Numbered from the stretch's first letter, positions 43,901 through 52,689 are shown. The stretch is DNA of 64,000 bases from Euglena gracilis (GCA_039621445.1 CP154954.1:37433703-37497702); one strand, 5' to 3'. Notes: generated from the sequence alone by a model not told the origin. Numbers and translations: made by a program.

Positions 43901-45608
43901 TCCCCCCACCCACCCTGCCCGGCGCGGTACCCCGAGGGAGGGGACGCCCCCAAAAATCAAGCCTGTGAAAAGTGGTCGAACATCCAAAAATTGCCCAAAA
44001 ATGACCCCCTTTGGGGGCCCGAGGTTCGCATATGGGAATAGCCTGGGGGGACCTAGGTCCCCCCCCCCCCCGAGCTGTCCCCCTCGCTGTTCCTATTGGC
44101 CGTAAAGGGTTATGGGACCGGAATAGCTCGGGAGGGGGGAGGGCATGGTATTTTATTATTGAACGCTTTTTTTGGTCAAAAATTTGTCAAAAACGCAAAA
44201 ACACTTACCTTCCCCCCTCAATCTTGTCCCATACCCCGGCTAATGGCCCCGAGCGAGAAATTGGTGATGGACGTCGCTAGCGACCATGGTCACTGGACCG
44301 TCGCCAGCGACCATTGGTGGTCGTAGCGATCAGTCGCCCTAACCACCAATTTTAAGCGCACCCCCCTCTGAAAACGTTGTCAAGCCCTCCAAAACACATT
44401 TCATTCAAACATGAAGGAAAATGACTCGAAATCCACCCAAATGCCTACAAAAACCCCCACCCGGCAAGAAAAGATCGGGTAATATCTTCTTTTTTTGTGC
44501 CAGTTCTGTTCAAGTCGGATTTCGGCCTGTGCCCAGGAACTTTCCTCGGAAAACAGCCAATTTTCCTTGAAAATAGGCCTTTTCTGAGCCCTGTGGCGCA
44601 TTCGGCACCGGAGTGCCTGCTGGGCACTTTTGGCTGAGTGCCCGGGTCGGATTTTTGTACCTTGGGGTGCCTGCCCAGGCACCCCCCCCCCCAGGTGGGC
44701 TCGGCGCCGACTAAAATACAGTGCTCGGCCAAAAGTGGCCAAAAATGAGAGGAATTTGGCCAAATCCTCACATTCTTTCCTTTCAGCCATTTGTGGCTGA
44801 CCCCACCAGAGGGCAAGCAAAAAAACCAGTCATCAGTCAGGGTCGAGTTGGACACACCTTGAGCAACGGTGTGCCCCCCCCTTGGCTTCCCTTGGCAACC
44901 CCCCCCCATTTGAATGGAAGCCACTCAACCCAAAATAACAGCTTGGTTGTCCCAAGATGACCTTCGGACGGCTTCGAATGAATCACTTCGGTTCAAAAAA
45001 AGAACGCCAGTCACTTTGTGAAACTAGCAGTCAACCCAAGCATCGGCCAAAAACGATACTGTTTTCAGCAGCATTTTCTTCAAAAACAGAAATATGTGTC
45101 CTGAAACCGCAGTCCTGACTGTGGCGCACCTTGGTGTAAATTCCTTCTCCGACGCGTCCGAAAAGAGCCACGGAAGAACCACCGGGACCATAACCAGCGA
45201 TACACTCAAACAGCAGCTTAGCCTCTCCAGTTGATGCAGAACCAACATGCTTCTCGAAAAGGTCGAGAAGTCCGAACAGGATGAGGATGGCCAGAGAGCA
45301 CAAGGCGAAACCCATGACACCACCAGCCCTGAAGGCGACGTTGAACGAGTCAGTCCAACCCTGAACAAAAGGAGATGGATGTCATCAGAGCAGGGAAAGC
45401 AACCTTCGGGCCGTTCTGTGTAGCGTTGATAGTTGTACGAGCATTGGTAGGTGGCAACTTGCATGCCCACCCAGCCAGACAAAATCGAAGTGAAACCACC
45501 AACGTTGCTGTCAAAGCACCACCCCACTCAAACTTTGCTCGAGTCTTCGCCGTGAGGACAAGCACCAAGCCAGAGAAGATGACAATGAAAATGGAGCACA
45601 ACGTGTAC
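40926..45608 (-). CDS. vacuolar-type H+-pyrophosphatase, four exons found, core missing
   Basis: Minus-strand exons: 45404-45608, 45130-45360, 42165-42296 and 40926-41067. They match successive parts of membrane pyrophosphatase, a proton pump driven by PPi hydrolysis in vacuolar-type membranes. Diagnostic segments are ILSGWVGMQVATY and NARTTINA; FRAGGVMGFALCSLA; IAGYGPGGSSVALFGRVGEG with IYTK; VLKVQLFSTALLM; and GLWSGCLIGFITEYYTSHSY with TPV. A 43-bp intron (45361-45403) joins the first two, and phases agree between the last two. The first exon needs frame changes of -1 near 45505 and -2 near 45450 to stay in register. The exons that should follow IYTK, holding the DVGADLV and DNVGDNVGD substrate-binding core, were not found between 42.3 and 45.1 kb. 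It is therefore a pseudogene, or a gene damaged by assembly error. The N- and C-terminal exons are also absent. Confidence 0.75.
41188..41345 (-). repeat. family D element, partial
   Basis: Starts CAGGCTTGTGCTTACCGACC and contains CCCCTAGCAGGCATACC, GGCGCCGGGG and GCTATGGGCAGGCACC; the far terminus is missing. Lies between the last two pyrophosphatase exons found. Confidence 0.65.
42722..43147 (-). repeat. TIR element, family C, full length
   Basis: CAGGGTTCGATATAAGGAC at the left, CCTTATATCAAACCCTG at the right, same interior as 35483-35878, plus a second hairpin GGCGCTTTACGCC. Confidence 0.82.
43527..43826 (-). repeat. TIR element, family D
   Basis: CATGCTTGTGTGTACCGACC at the left and AACTGAGCACAAGCCTG at the right, with GGTGCCTGCCCCTAGCAGGC arms inside and a degraded GGCGC hairpin (AGCGCCTTCGGCACC). 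Confidence 0.75.
43827..45129. other. intron-like stretch, no exon recognised
   Basis: Contains a palindromic TATGGGAATAGC / TATGGGACCGGAATAGC pair around a C run (44030-44130), a GTCGCTAGCGACC cluster (44273-44330) and a partial GGGTGCCTGCCCAGGCACC unit (44660). The missing pyrophosphatase core exons were looked for here without success. Confidence 0.4.
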
Positions 45609-45711
45609 CTGCACGAAACGGAACAATAATTTCCAATGTCCCATATCGGACATCGAGTTTCCCATATCGGCCATATGTATATAAATATAGATAGATATAT
45701 ATATATATATA

Positions 45712-45915
45712 TAACGTGACCCCCCCTATATGTCACCCACCCCTAATTGTCGCCCCCCCCCTTGGGGGCGACAAGTAGGGGTGGGGTACCCATGGACCCA
45801 TGGACATGTAGGGTGAATTGAGTAACCCCACCCCTAATTGTCACCCACCCCTAATTGTCGCCGGGGGGGGTCAAAACGCTCCCTGGGGGTGCCATATAGG
45901 GGGGGGGTCACGTTA
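45712..45915 (+). repeat. TIR element, family B, next to (TA)n
   Basis: TAACGTGACCCCCC to GGGGGGTCACGTTA with the interior of the 1340-1534 copy (CCCATGGACCCATGGAC, CTAATTGTCGCC). The left end abuts a ~45-bp AT-repeat. Confidence 0.8.
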
Positions 45916-45945
45916 TGTCATGTTATGTTAGGGGGGGTCAAGTCA

Positions 45946-46795
45946 TGGCGTTGTGCCTGCGCCATACATCCTCCACACAGAAAAGTGGGAAGAGGGCAGG
46001 AGGCAAGGTTGACGGCTTGTTTTTTTTTGAAACAAAAAAACATGTTTTTTTCAAAAAAAAATGTTTTTTTTTAAAAAAACAAAAAAAACGTCATCGAGGG
46101 TTTGGGGGAAAATTTTTTGCAATTTTTTTTGAAAAAAACTTGGCCGGTGATGCCTAATTTGACAAAATATTGAGGTAGATTCCTAATTTTGAGGCATGAA
46201 TTTTGCAAAATTTAGACTGGTGATGCCTAATTTGGTGTCAAAATACTAATTTTAGGTTGGGGGATTCCTAATTTGGAGCCAAAAAGGATTTCCCCCCAAA
46301 ATTCGTTTTCGGTGATTCCTAATTTGCCCACCGAAAATGTGGTGTTCCCCCGTGACCCCCCCCGTGACCCCCCCCCCGTGACCTGAACCACACCCGAAAA
46401 ATTTTCCTCAAAAAATGGCGGTTTCGCAAGGAAAAAGGTCAATTTTTGCTTTTTCAAAAAAAAACATTTTTTTTGCATTTTTTTTGAAAAAAACATGGTT
46501 TTTTTGTTTTTTTAAAAAAAAACAAAAAAACGTCAACCCTGGCAAGGAGGCAAGAGCAGCACTGGGGCGCAAGGGTGCAGACCCACCCACGGGAACCACA
46601 CCAACCACACAAGGTGAGTGTATGTCCCTACAGCGCTGGAATTACACCAGAGTTACTCACCCGGCCAGGGGGAGCAACAAAAGAGGACTGGTGTAAGGGG
46701 TCCCTGGCCACTCACCACGCAGCAAACTGGGCCAGAAGCGAAGTTAGCGCCGGCCATTAACAAACAAGAAGCCTTAGTGCAACTAAGGGGGGTCA
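45946..46795 (+). repeat. family E repeat split by an insertion
   Basis: 45946-46007 plus 46546-46795 together equal 5280-5582 almost base for base. The interruption is the element at 46008-46545. Confidence 0.75.
46008..46545. mobile_element. 538-bp TIR insertion with 9-bp target duplication
   Basis: Inserted into a family E repeat. GGAGGCAAG is present at both junctions (45999-46007 and 46546-46554) but once in the empty copy (5338-5346). Ends read GTTGACGGCTTGTTTT and, inverted, GGTTGACGTTTTTTTG. The interior is A/T-rich with T/A-run hairpins near each end (46020-46085, 46455-46530) and AATTCGTTTTCGGTGATTCC. There is no ORF. The 9-bp duplication is of the size made by Mutator-like transposases. 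Confidence 0.7.
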
Positions 46796-46845
46796 CGTTA
46801 CACATATGTATGTGTATATATATGTATATGTATATGTATATATAT

Positions 46846-47259
46846 AAACCCCCCCAACTAGAAGCCCCCCGGGGTTACTATTAGGTCACTCTGCGGAATA
46901 CCCGAGGGGGGGGCTTCTAATTGGGTACCCTTTGTCTAAAGGAAAAACTTCGGCCGGCGGTCGATCCGGGGATCGAACGGGGTCCAAGTTTAAAAACTTG
47001 CAAGACGCATTTATTCTGGTTTTTGGGGTGGATAGGCCATGTTTCAAGGACGCTAGATATCACTTTTGTTCCCAATGTCGAACTTTTTTCGTGGAGAATT
47101 TTCGAGCTTTTCACCATTTTTCGGAATTTTTTTGTCAAATTTCCCCCCGGCTTTGCCGGGGGGGAGGGGCTGTTATTTGGATTTTTGGCGGCCTGAGGGG
47201 GGGGGCTTCTATTTGGGGGGGTTTGTTATTGGGGGGGTGCTTCTAATTGGGGGGGTTTA
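46846..47259. repeat. TIR element inside (TA)n
   Basis: AAACCCCCCCAACTAGAAGC at the left and GCTTCTAATTGGGGGGGTTT at the right, flanked on both sides by TATATATA tracts. A palindrome with CTTCTAATTGGG is also at 46905-46925. GGTCGATCCGGGGATCGAACG inside (46969-46988 core) is a short hairpin. Confidence 0.7.
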
Positions 47260-47280
47260 TATATATAAATATATATATAT

Positions 47281-47576
47281 ATGGCAGCTCCCAACTATAG
47301 GACCCCCCAGGGAGGATCCCTATAGTTGGGAGGGGGGGTAAGGATAATTTGTTTAGCGACAATGATGGGCTAGGGTTAGGTGCGCGAGTTAGGCTTAGGG
47401 TTAGGCCTAACTTACAGACGGGTGTTCGGTGTACCAGTTACGCCTAACCAAGCCTAAGTCGCGCACCTAACCCTACTCCATCATTAAGCAACTTAAAGCA
47501 ACGAACTCCACCCCCCCCCCTACTCCCAACTATTCCCCCCTGCTCCCAACAGCCCTATAGTTGGGAGAGCTGCCAT
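47281..47576. repeat. TIR element inside (TA)n with telomere-like palindromic core
   Basis: ATGGCAGCTCCCAACTATAGG at the left (47281-47301) is inverted at 47553-47576 with a 2-bp indel. The core 47363-47483 is a second inverted repeat whose arms contain GGGTTAGGTGCGCGA and TCGCGCACCTAACCC. (TA)n lies outside both ends. Confidence 0.7.
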
Positions 47577-47822
47577 ATATATATATAATATATAATATAT
47601 AATATATATATCTTAGTATATATATAATATAGATTGAGATCATATATATATTATAATATATATATATATAAAAAACTGGAAAATGTCGGCCTTATCAGGA
47701 AAACAGGGGGTTTCTTATAGGTGGTTGGGTTCAAGCTCCCCAGGGGTTTCTTATAGGTGGGGGTTTTTTATAGGTGGGCGTCGGTCCAAAAATCCTCAAA
47801 GGGTTTCTTATAGGTGGGAGTT

Positions 47823-47992
47823 TACCCCCCCTTATTGTCCCACCGACCTCCCCCCGGGAGGCCCGACCGGACAACAGGGGGGGGGGGACAATGAGGGGGT
47901 ACCAAAGGAATTTCATTGGCCGGGCCAAAAAAAACCCCCCGTCGACCGGGGCCGAGGGACAATAAGGGGGGGGACAATAAGGGGGGGTGGTA
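47823..47992 (-). repeat. TIR element, family A
   Basis: TTACCCCCCCTTATTGTCCC to GGGGGGTGGTA, inverted relative to the copies at 844 and 48446. It is immediately preceded by a GGGTTTCTTATAGGTGGG tandem repeat (47706-47822). Confidence 0.75.
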
Positions 47993-48445
47993 CGCTATTT
48001 TTGGGCCACGTTGGCCATTTTGGCCATTTTGGGCCATTTTGGGCCACCTTGAATAGTTTTTTTGGGCTATTTTGAACATTTTGGGGTTTATATTCTGAAA
48101 TTTGGGTTGTTAGTTCCTTATTTGGGGCTGAACTCCAAACTTGATCGATGCAATTTTTTTCAAATTTTGTTGTTTGGAGATTCCTAATTTGGTCATTATT
48201 ACAGGGACCAAAAAAAAGGGAAAAGAAAATTAACCCCCCTCCCCACGCTGAAAGAAATTTTTGACTGCTTTTGGCCACTTTTGGCCTTTTGTCGGCTCAA
48301 ATTTTTTTCGGACATTGAAACCCATTTATAAGAAACCCCCACCTATAAGAATATATCGGGCCATTTTCTGGAAACCCACCTATAATAAACGGGTTTCTCA
48401 TGAGGGGGGGAGGGTTTAAATGGCCTGAAATGGGCCCAAAATCAA

Positions 48446-48613
48446 TACCCCCCCCTCATTGTCCCCCCCCTTATTGTCCCTGGGCCCCGGCCGACAGGGG
48501 TTTTTTGGCCCGGCCAATGAAAATCCTTTGGTACGGTCTTATTTCCCCCCCCCTTATTGTCCGGTCGGGCCTCCCGGGGGAAGGTCGGTGGGACAATAAG
48601 GGGGGGGGGGGAT
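48446..48613 (+). repeat. TIR element, family A
   Basis: TACCCCCCCCTCATTGTCCC to GGACAATAAGGGGGGGGGGG, with the GGCCCGGCCAATGAAA middle shared with the other copies. Confidence 0.75.
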
Positions 48614-48957
48614 AAGCCAAAAATGGCAAAAAAGCCCAAATGCCTGAATTGTGCTTAAAAAGCCCAAATTTTCAAAAAAAAAAAACTTGCCGTTTGGCCG
48701 CCCGAAGGGCGGCGAAACGGAAGCGATGTCCAACAGCAAAAACACCTAAAAGTTCAATGAAAAGTTGGGTTCTTAATCTGAAAGAACTCTTTCACAAACT
48801 GCAAAAAAAATTTGGAGGGTAATTATTTTTTGGCAGGGGGACGAAAAAATTTTGAGTCAAAAAAATCTCGGGGGGGGGAAATCTCCGGGGGTGGGGGATG
48901 GCCCCCCCCCCTTGCCCCCCCCCCCAGTTTCTACACCAATACACACACACACCACAC

Positions 48958-49063
48958 AAAAATCGTCCATGTCACCCGGACACACCGTGTGTCCGGGTTA
49001 TGGGCGCCGAAGGCGCCCATAACCCGGGTACACGGTATGTCCGGGTGACAATGGACGATTTTT
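48958..49063. repeat. large hairpin, ~51-bp arms, 3-nt loop
   Basis: 48958-49008 pairs with 49012-49063 around GAA with three mismatches and one extra base (arm cores CACCCGGACAC, TTATGGGCGCC). The loop end has the same GGCGCC-GAA-GGCGCC form that recurs in other repeats of this window. Confidence 0.85.
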
Positions 49064-49163
49064 GTCTATATCCGTTGACTAAGAGGCCCAAGACACACAC
49101 TGTGTCTCGTGGAACTTAGCCACGCAATGTCTACCCCGTATTTTTTTGCGATTGTTTGTCAAA

Positions 49164-49244
49164 TTTTCAGTTCACGAGGACACACACTGTGTCTCGTGGA
49201 CTGGCAGTCCACGAGACACAGTGTGTGTCCTCGTGAACTGAAAA
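49164..49244. repeat. perfect hairpin, 39-bp arms, 3-nt loop
   Basis: 49164-49202 is the exact reverse complement of 49206-49244, loop GGC. Each arm contains GACACACACTGTGTCTCGTG (20 bp), the same motif as the inverted ends of the element. Confidence 0.92.
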
Positions 49245-49389
49245 AATCAAGAATTCCCACTGGTCCGACCAACGAGTACCCCCCAATAACTTGGCCTTTC
49301 TGCAACTTTTGGCTTAGAGCATAAAGGTTTCTCGTGGACAAGTTAAACCACATTCCACTACCTGTCCTTGCAGTTTCTTCTTTCGGAAA

Positions 49390-50547
49390 ATGAAGAAGAC
49401 CGCAAACAGTGTGTACCGCATGCTCCCCCGACCCCCGAAACCAGATGAATTTGTTGCTACACTGGAAAAGTATTTGGTCGATTTGCAGAAGGGCCCTGCT
49501 GTTGACCCAATACACGGTACGTTGTTGGCCAACGTGTTGGAAGACAAGCCAAAAGGGACCGCAAAGGCTGAGCGTGTAGCTGTTACATGCCTGTTGGAGT
49601 TCCAGCAGGTGTGTAAACATCTGAACGCTCGGTACGAGGACCTGGATGGCTTTTTTTCCGCACGGGCTGGTTGGGTCATTGACCCCAGATATTTGTTTGA
49701 TGAGGCTACCCCATCAATCAAGCTGAGCAACAACGCCGGGCACAGTGTGGCACCACATTCAAATTCGAGACATACCTGCCTTCTACTGTCCGAGGTCATT
49801 TCAACTCTCTCGCACGGGTGTTCACATCTGTTGACCCGGACGGCACTCCGGTTCCATCTTCCAAAAAACAGTTTCCGCAACTGAACCGCCTCATGACGTC
49901 GGCTCTGACGCGAGAGAGTTCCTAGAAAGCTGTGGGTACGGCTGCCCACCCACCTGTGGAAATTCTTCAGGACGAGGAACTTCCTACCGTGCTGGCTTCC
50001 GTGGATTGGCGCAAGCCTTTTGAGAGCCAACGTGCAAACATCCTCATTTTGGCGTACAGCACGGGGTACCGAAGTGAGGTTTTGAGGCGGTTGGAAGTGG
50101 GCTCTTTTGTGGAAACGCGGACCGAAGATGGAAAACGAAGGTCATCGTCATAGATGAGGAGCCCGAGTTCTGCACGCAGCCGTCCGCGCTTGGCCGCTGG
50201 AACTGGAGCGCGACGATGACGACCTGGCTGTCGAGCGCAACCGCGCTCAGTAGTCTAAGTGGACCATTTTTGGCGCTCCCCCATCTGCGGAGCACGTGGC
50301 CCAGGATATGTCAAACATTCCCTCCCTTTTCCCTGCCGTCTCCTCCTCCCGGGCAAACAAACGCCCTCGTCCTGTCCGTCCCAATTGTGGGTTTTGTGGG
50401 GTCACCGTTCCTTTGAACCTACCCTGTCGTGAGCTAAATGCTGTGGTCTGTGATGCGTGTGGGCTGTCGTACCACTGGAAGTGTGCTAACCTGGTGCGTC
50501 CCCCAAAGCATGGGTCCTGGATTTGTGAGACGTGTGTTGGTCAGTAA
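49390..50547 (+). pseudogene. tyrosine-recombinase-like protein with C-terminal PHD finger (broken)
   Basis: The first frame (from ATG 49390; a TTGCAG acceptor-like site lies just upstream) carries the conserved N-terminal domain: KKTANSVYRMLPRPPK, VDPIHGTLLA and YLFDEATP. Near 49750 the homology moves to another frame, with a helical core-binding-like segment (FETYLPSTVRGHFNSLA) and, past an in-frame TAG at 49923, a catalytic-domain start (LAYSTGYRSEVLRRLEVGS). The arginine there fits recombinase box I. After another frame change (~50140: KVIVIDEEPEF) the HxxR..Y part is not found. The end (50206-50547, one TAG) holds a PHD finger, Cys4-His-Cys3, at 50386-50535 (CGFCG, CDACGLSYHWKC, WICETC). 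PHD fingers bind histone H3 tails, which could steer insertion into chromatin. Inactive as assembled. Confidence 0.6.
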
Positions 50548-51146
50548 GGCGTAACGCAGGGTAAGGCATCTCCTGGTTGTCTGTTATGCCGTTCCGTGTC
50601 CCGACAACCATTGTTCCAAATTCGCGCCAATTGTCTCTCAGCTGTTACAGCTCACGGTTATCCGGCGACCATCTTTCCACTGCCCTGCTGCATTGCATTA
50701 GATGTAGAACACCTCGCATTTCTGGCAAACACCTTTTATTTTTCAGTCCACGAGACACAGTGTGTGTTTTGGGCCTCAGTCCACGGATACAAACATGAAC
50801 ATGGGCACGCATACACGCGCGCACGCACACACATGCATATGCACGCACAGAAGGTGTGTGGAACACACATCATATGCAGAGCGGACAATATGGTTTGTGG
50901 TGGTTTCGGTAAGCCCGCGCGAGCAGGGGGATTGAAGGGAGGCAGCAGGCCAGGCAGTAGGAGCGGGCGGGCTGCGCTCTATTTTTTTGAGCCGAAAATG
51001 AGCGTTTTTTGACCCGCCAGCACCCCGTTTTGCCCCGAAACTCATGGAGTTCGGGCCAAAAACGAAAAACGGGTCAAAAAAGTCGAAAAATCGAAAAAAA
51101 TGAAAATCTGCAATATTCGCAGTCCCATTCCTTTCCAATGTCCATT

Positions 51147-51322
51147 ACCATCCCCCCCATTATGTACCTCCCCCCGGGAGGCCGAAATTGGGGGGGAGGT
51201 ACATAATGGGGGGGGAGGTGCACAATGGGGGGGGGTACCCAGGTCCCATTCCCAGACCCGACCCTCGAACAGCCCAAAAGGGCCCATTATGTACCCCCTG
51301 GGGGGGAGGTGCATAATGGGGG
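51147..51322. repeat. palindromic repeat, family F
   Basis: CATTATGTACCTCCCCCCGG then GGAGGCCGAAATTGGGGGG and GGAGGTACATAATGGGGG, followed by a second GGAGGTGCATAATG arm. Other copies are at 51840-51955 and 52424-52528. Confidence 0.7.
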
Positions 51323-51593
51323 GGGGATGGTGGCCCACTTTCATAACGCTTTTTCTAAAGAACTTCCCAAAAAAAGTGCTCAAAAATCGACGTTTTTGGA
51401 ACGTTTTCAAAAAGTGATATTAGGCAAATGTGCTTAAAATTGACCATTTATTGCGAACATCCAAAAAGTTGCCAAAAATGACTCAGCACTCTTCAAAGCC
51501 TGGTCAATTATAGGGGGGGGGGCAGTCAAGGTGTGTCAAGACCAAAACTTTGACACAACATCATTGAAAAGGTCAGGATCTCCTTGGGATTCA

Positions 51594-51680
51594 TTTTAAA
51601 ACGCCATAGCTGGCGTTTTCTTTGTTTTTTTTTTAAAAAAAACGTGTTTTTTTTTGACTTCGTTTTAAACGAAGTGCCAG
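51594..51680. repeat. A/T-run hairpin with GCCAGC ends
   Basis: AGCTGGCGTTTTC, T10A8 and A/C/G-T runs, then GAAGTGCCAGCTG. Similar modules with T-run/A-run cores lie at 51957-52035 and 52265-52345, and resemble the end hairpins of the 46008-46545 insertion. Confidence 0.5.
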
Positions 51681-51839
51681 CTGTGGTTGAAACATCCCAA
51701 ATTTGGTGTCTTTCTCTGACCGAGGATGGGCAAAAAAAGCTAAAATTAAATTCGCGCCGGGAAAAAAAAGGATGTGCGCCAAATTTTGTCGGTTCCTCGC
51801 CCCCCCCCCCGGGAAAAAAATTGTTCCGACACCGATGTA

Positions 51840-51955
51840 CCATCCCCCCCCATTGTGTACCTCCCCCCGGGAGGCCGAAATTGGGGGGAGGTACACAATG
51901 GGGGGGAGGCACCATGCCCCCCCCATATTGTGCCCCCCCATAATGTACCCCCATA
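51840..51955. repeat. palindromic repeat, family F
   Basis: CATTGTGTACCTCCCCCCGG, GGAGGCCGAAATTGGGGGG, GGAGGTACACAATGGGGGG in order, then a CCCATATTGTGCCCCCC tail. Confidence 0.7.
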
Positions 51956-52423
51956 CTTGGCATTTTTTTTAAAAAAAACAAAACAACGTGTTTTTTCAAA
52001 AAGAAACGCCAAAAAAAACATCAAAAAAAACAAAAGGAAAATTTCATTGAAAAAACTCGTTATGAAACACCCAAACCATACTTCGAATCCTACTAAGTTC
52101 AAAAATTGCCAAAAAAATGGTCAAAAACATTCAAAAAAATGCAAGAAAATGCAACTTTAAGACTTTTTTCATTTTTTGTTTAAGGAAATATTTGGCAGAA
52201 ATGCCCCAAAACTTGCCAAAAATGATTGAAAATATACATTCAAAAAAATTCCGAGCAAAACCTTGTTGGCGTTTTTTTGTTTTTTTTAAAAAAAACATTG
52301 TTAGAATTTAAAAAAAACAAAGAAAAAACAAAGTCCAAAAAAAACAGGTTGCCAACTATGTGTACCCCCTCATTGGATTGACCGTGTATCGCTTCGATCG
52401 GAGAGGCCAGACACCATGACCTT

Positions 52424-52528
52424 TCCCCCCCCCATATTGTCCCCCCCCATAATGTACCTCCCCCCCAGAAAATGGCTCCCAGGGGGGGTACAATATGGGG
52501 GGCATGGTACACAATGGGGGGGGTACCC
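52424..52528. repeat. palindromic repeat, family F (diverged)
   Basis: CCCATAATGTACCTCCCCCC and GGGGGGTACAATATGGGGG around AAAATGGCTCCC; it lacks the GGAGGCCGAAATT centre. Confidence 0.6.
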
Positions 52529-52689
52529 AGGTCCCCACAGCCCAAAAGGGGTCATTTTTGGCAACTTTTTGGATGTTCGCAGTAAATGGTCAATTTTCAG
52601 CACATTTGCCAAATGTCACTTTTTGAAAACGTCCCAATGGGGGGTTGGTACACCCCCCCCCCCCCCCCTCTCCGAGGGGCCAACCCTTT

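Larger units (their letters stand above)
48958..50795 (+). mobile_element. TIR- and hairpin-flanked recombinase/PHD element (copy 2)
   Basis: Inverted ends near 49067-49113 and 50745-50789 share about 43 of 47 positions (core ACACACTGTGTCTCGTGGA). A ~51-bp-arm hairpin lies just outside the left end, and a perfect 39-bp-arm hairpin made of the same end motif lies just inside. Between them is a broken gene for a tyrosine-recombinase-like protein with a PHD finger. Its N-terminal domain is shared with the fragment at 10 kb, which also lies between long inverted repeats of different sequence. Cryptons, the usual tyrosine-recombinase DNA elements, lack such ends. Confidence 0.6.

Noticed and set aside
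46960-46995. T-arm-like GTTCGATCC with a hairpin, a possible tRNA
   Set aside because: No acceptor stem, D arm or anticodon arm could be drawn around it.
49314-50030. 238-residue minus-strand ORF
   Set aside because: Antisense to the recombinase-like frame, whose homology to the 10-kb copy is on the plus strand.
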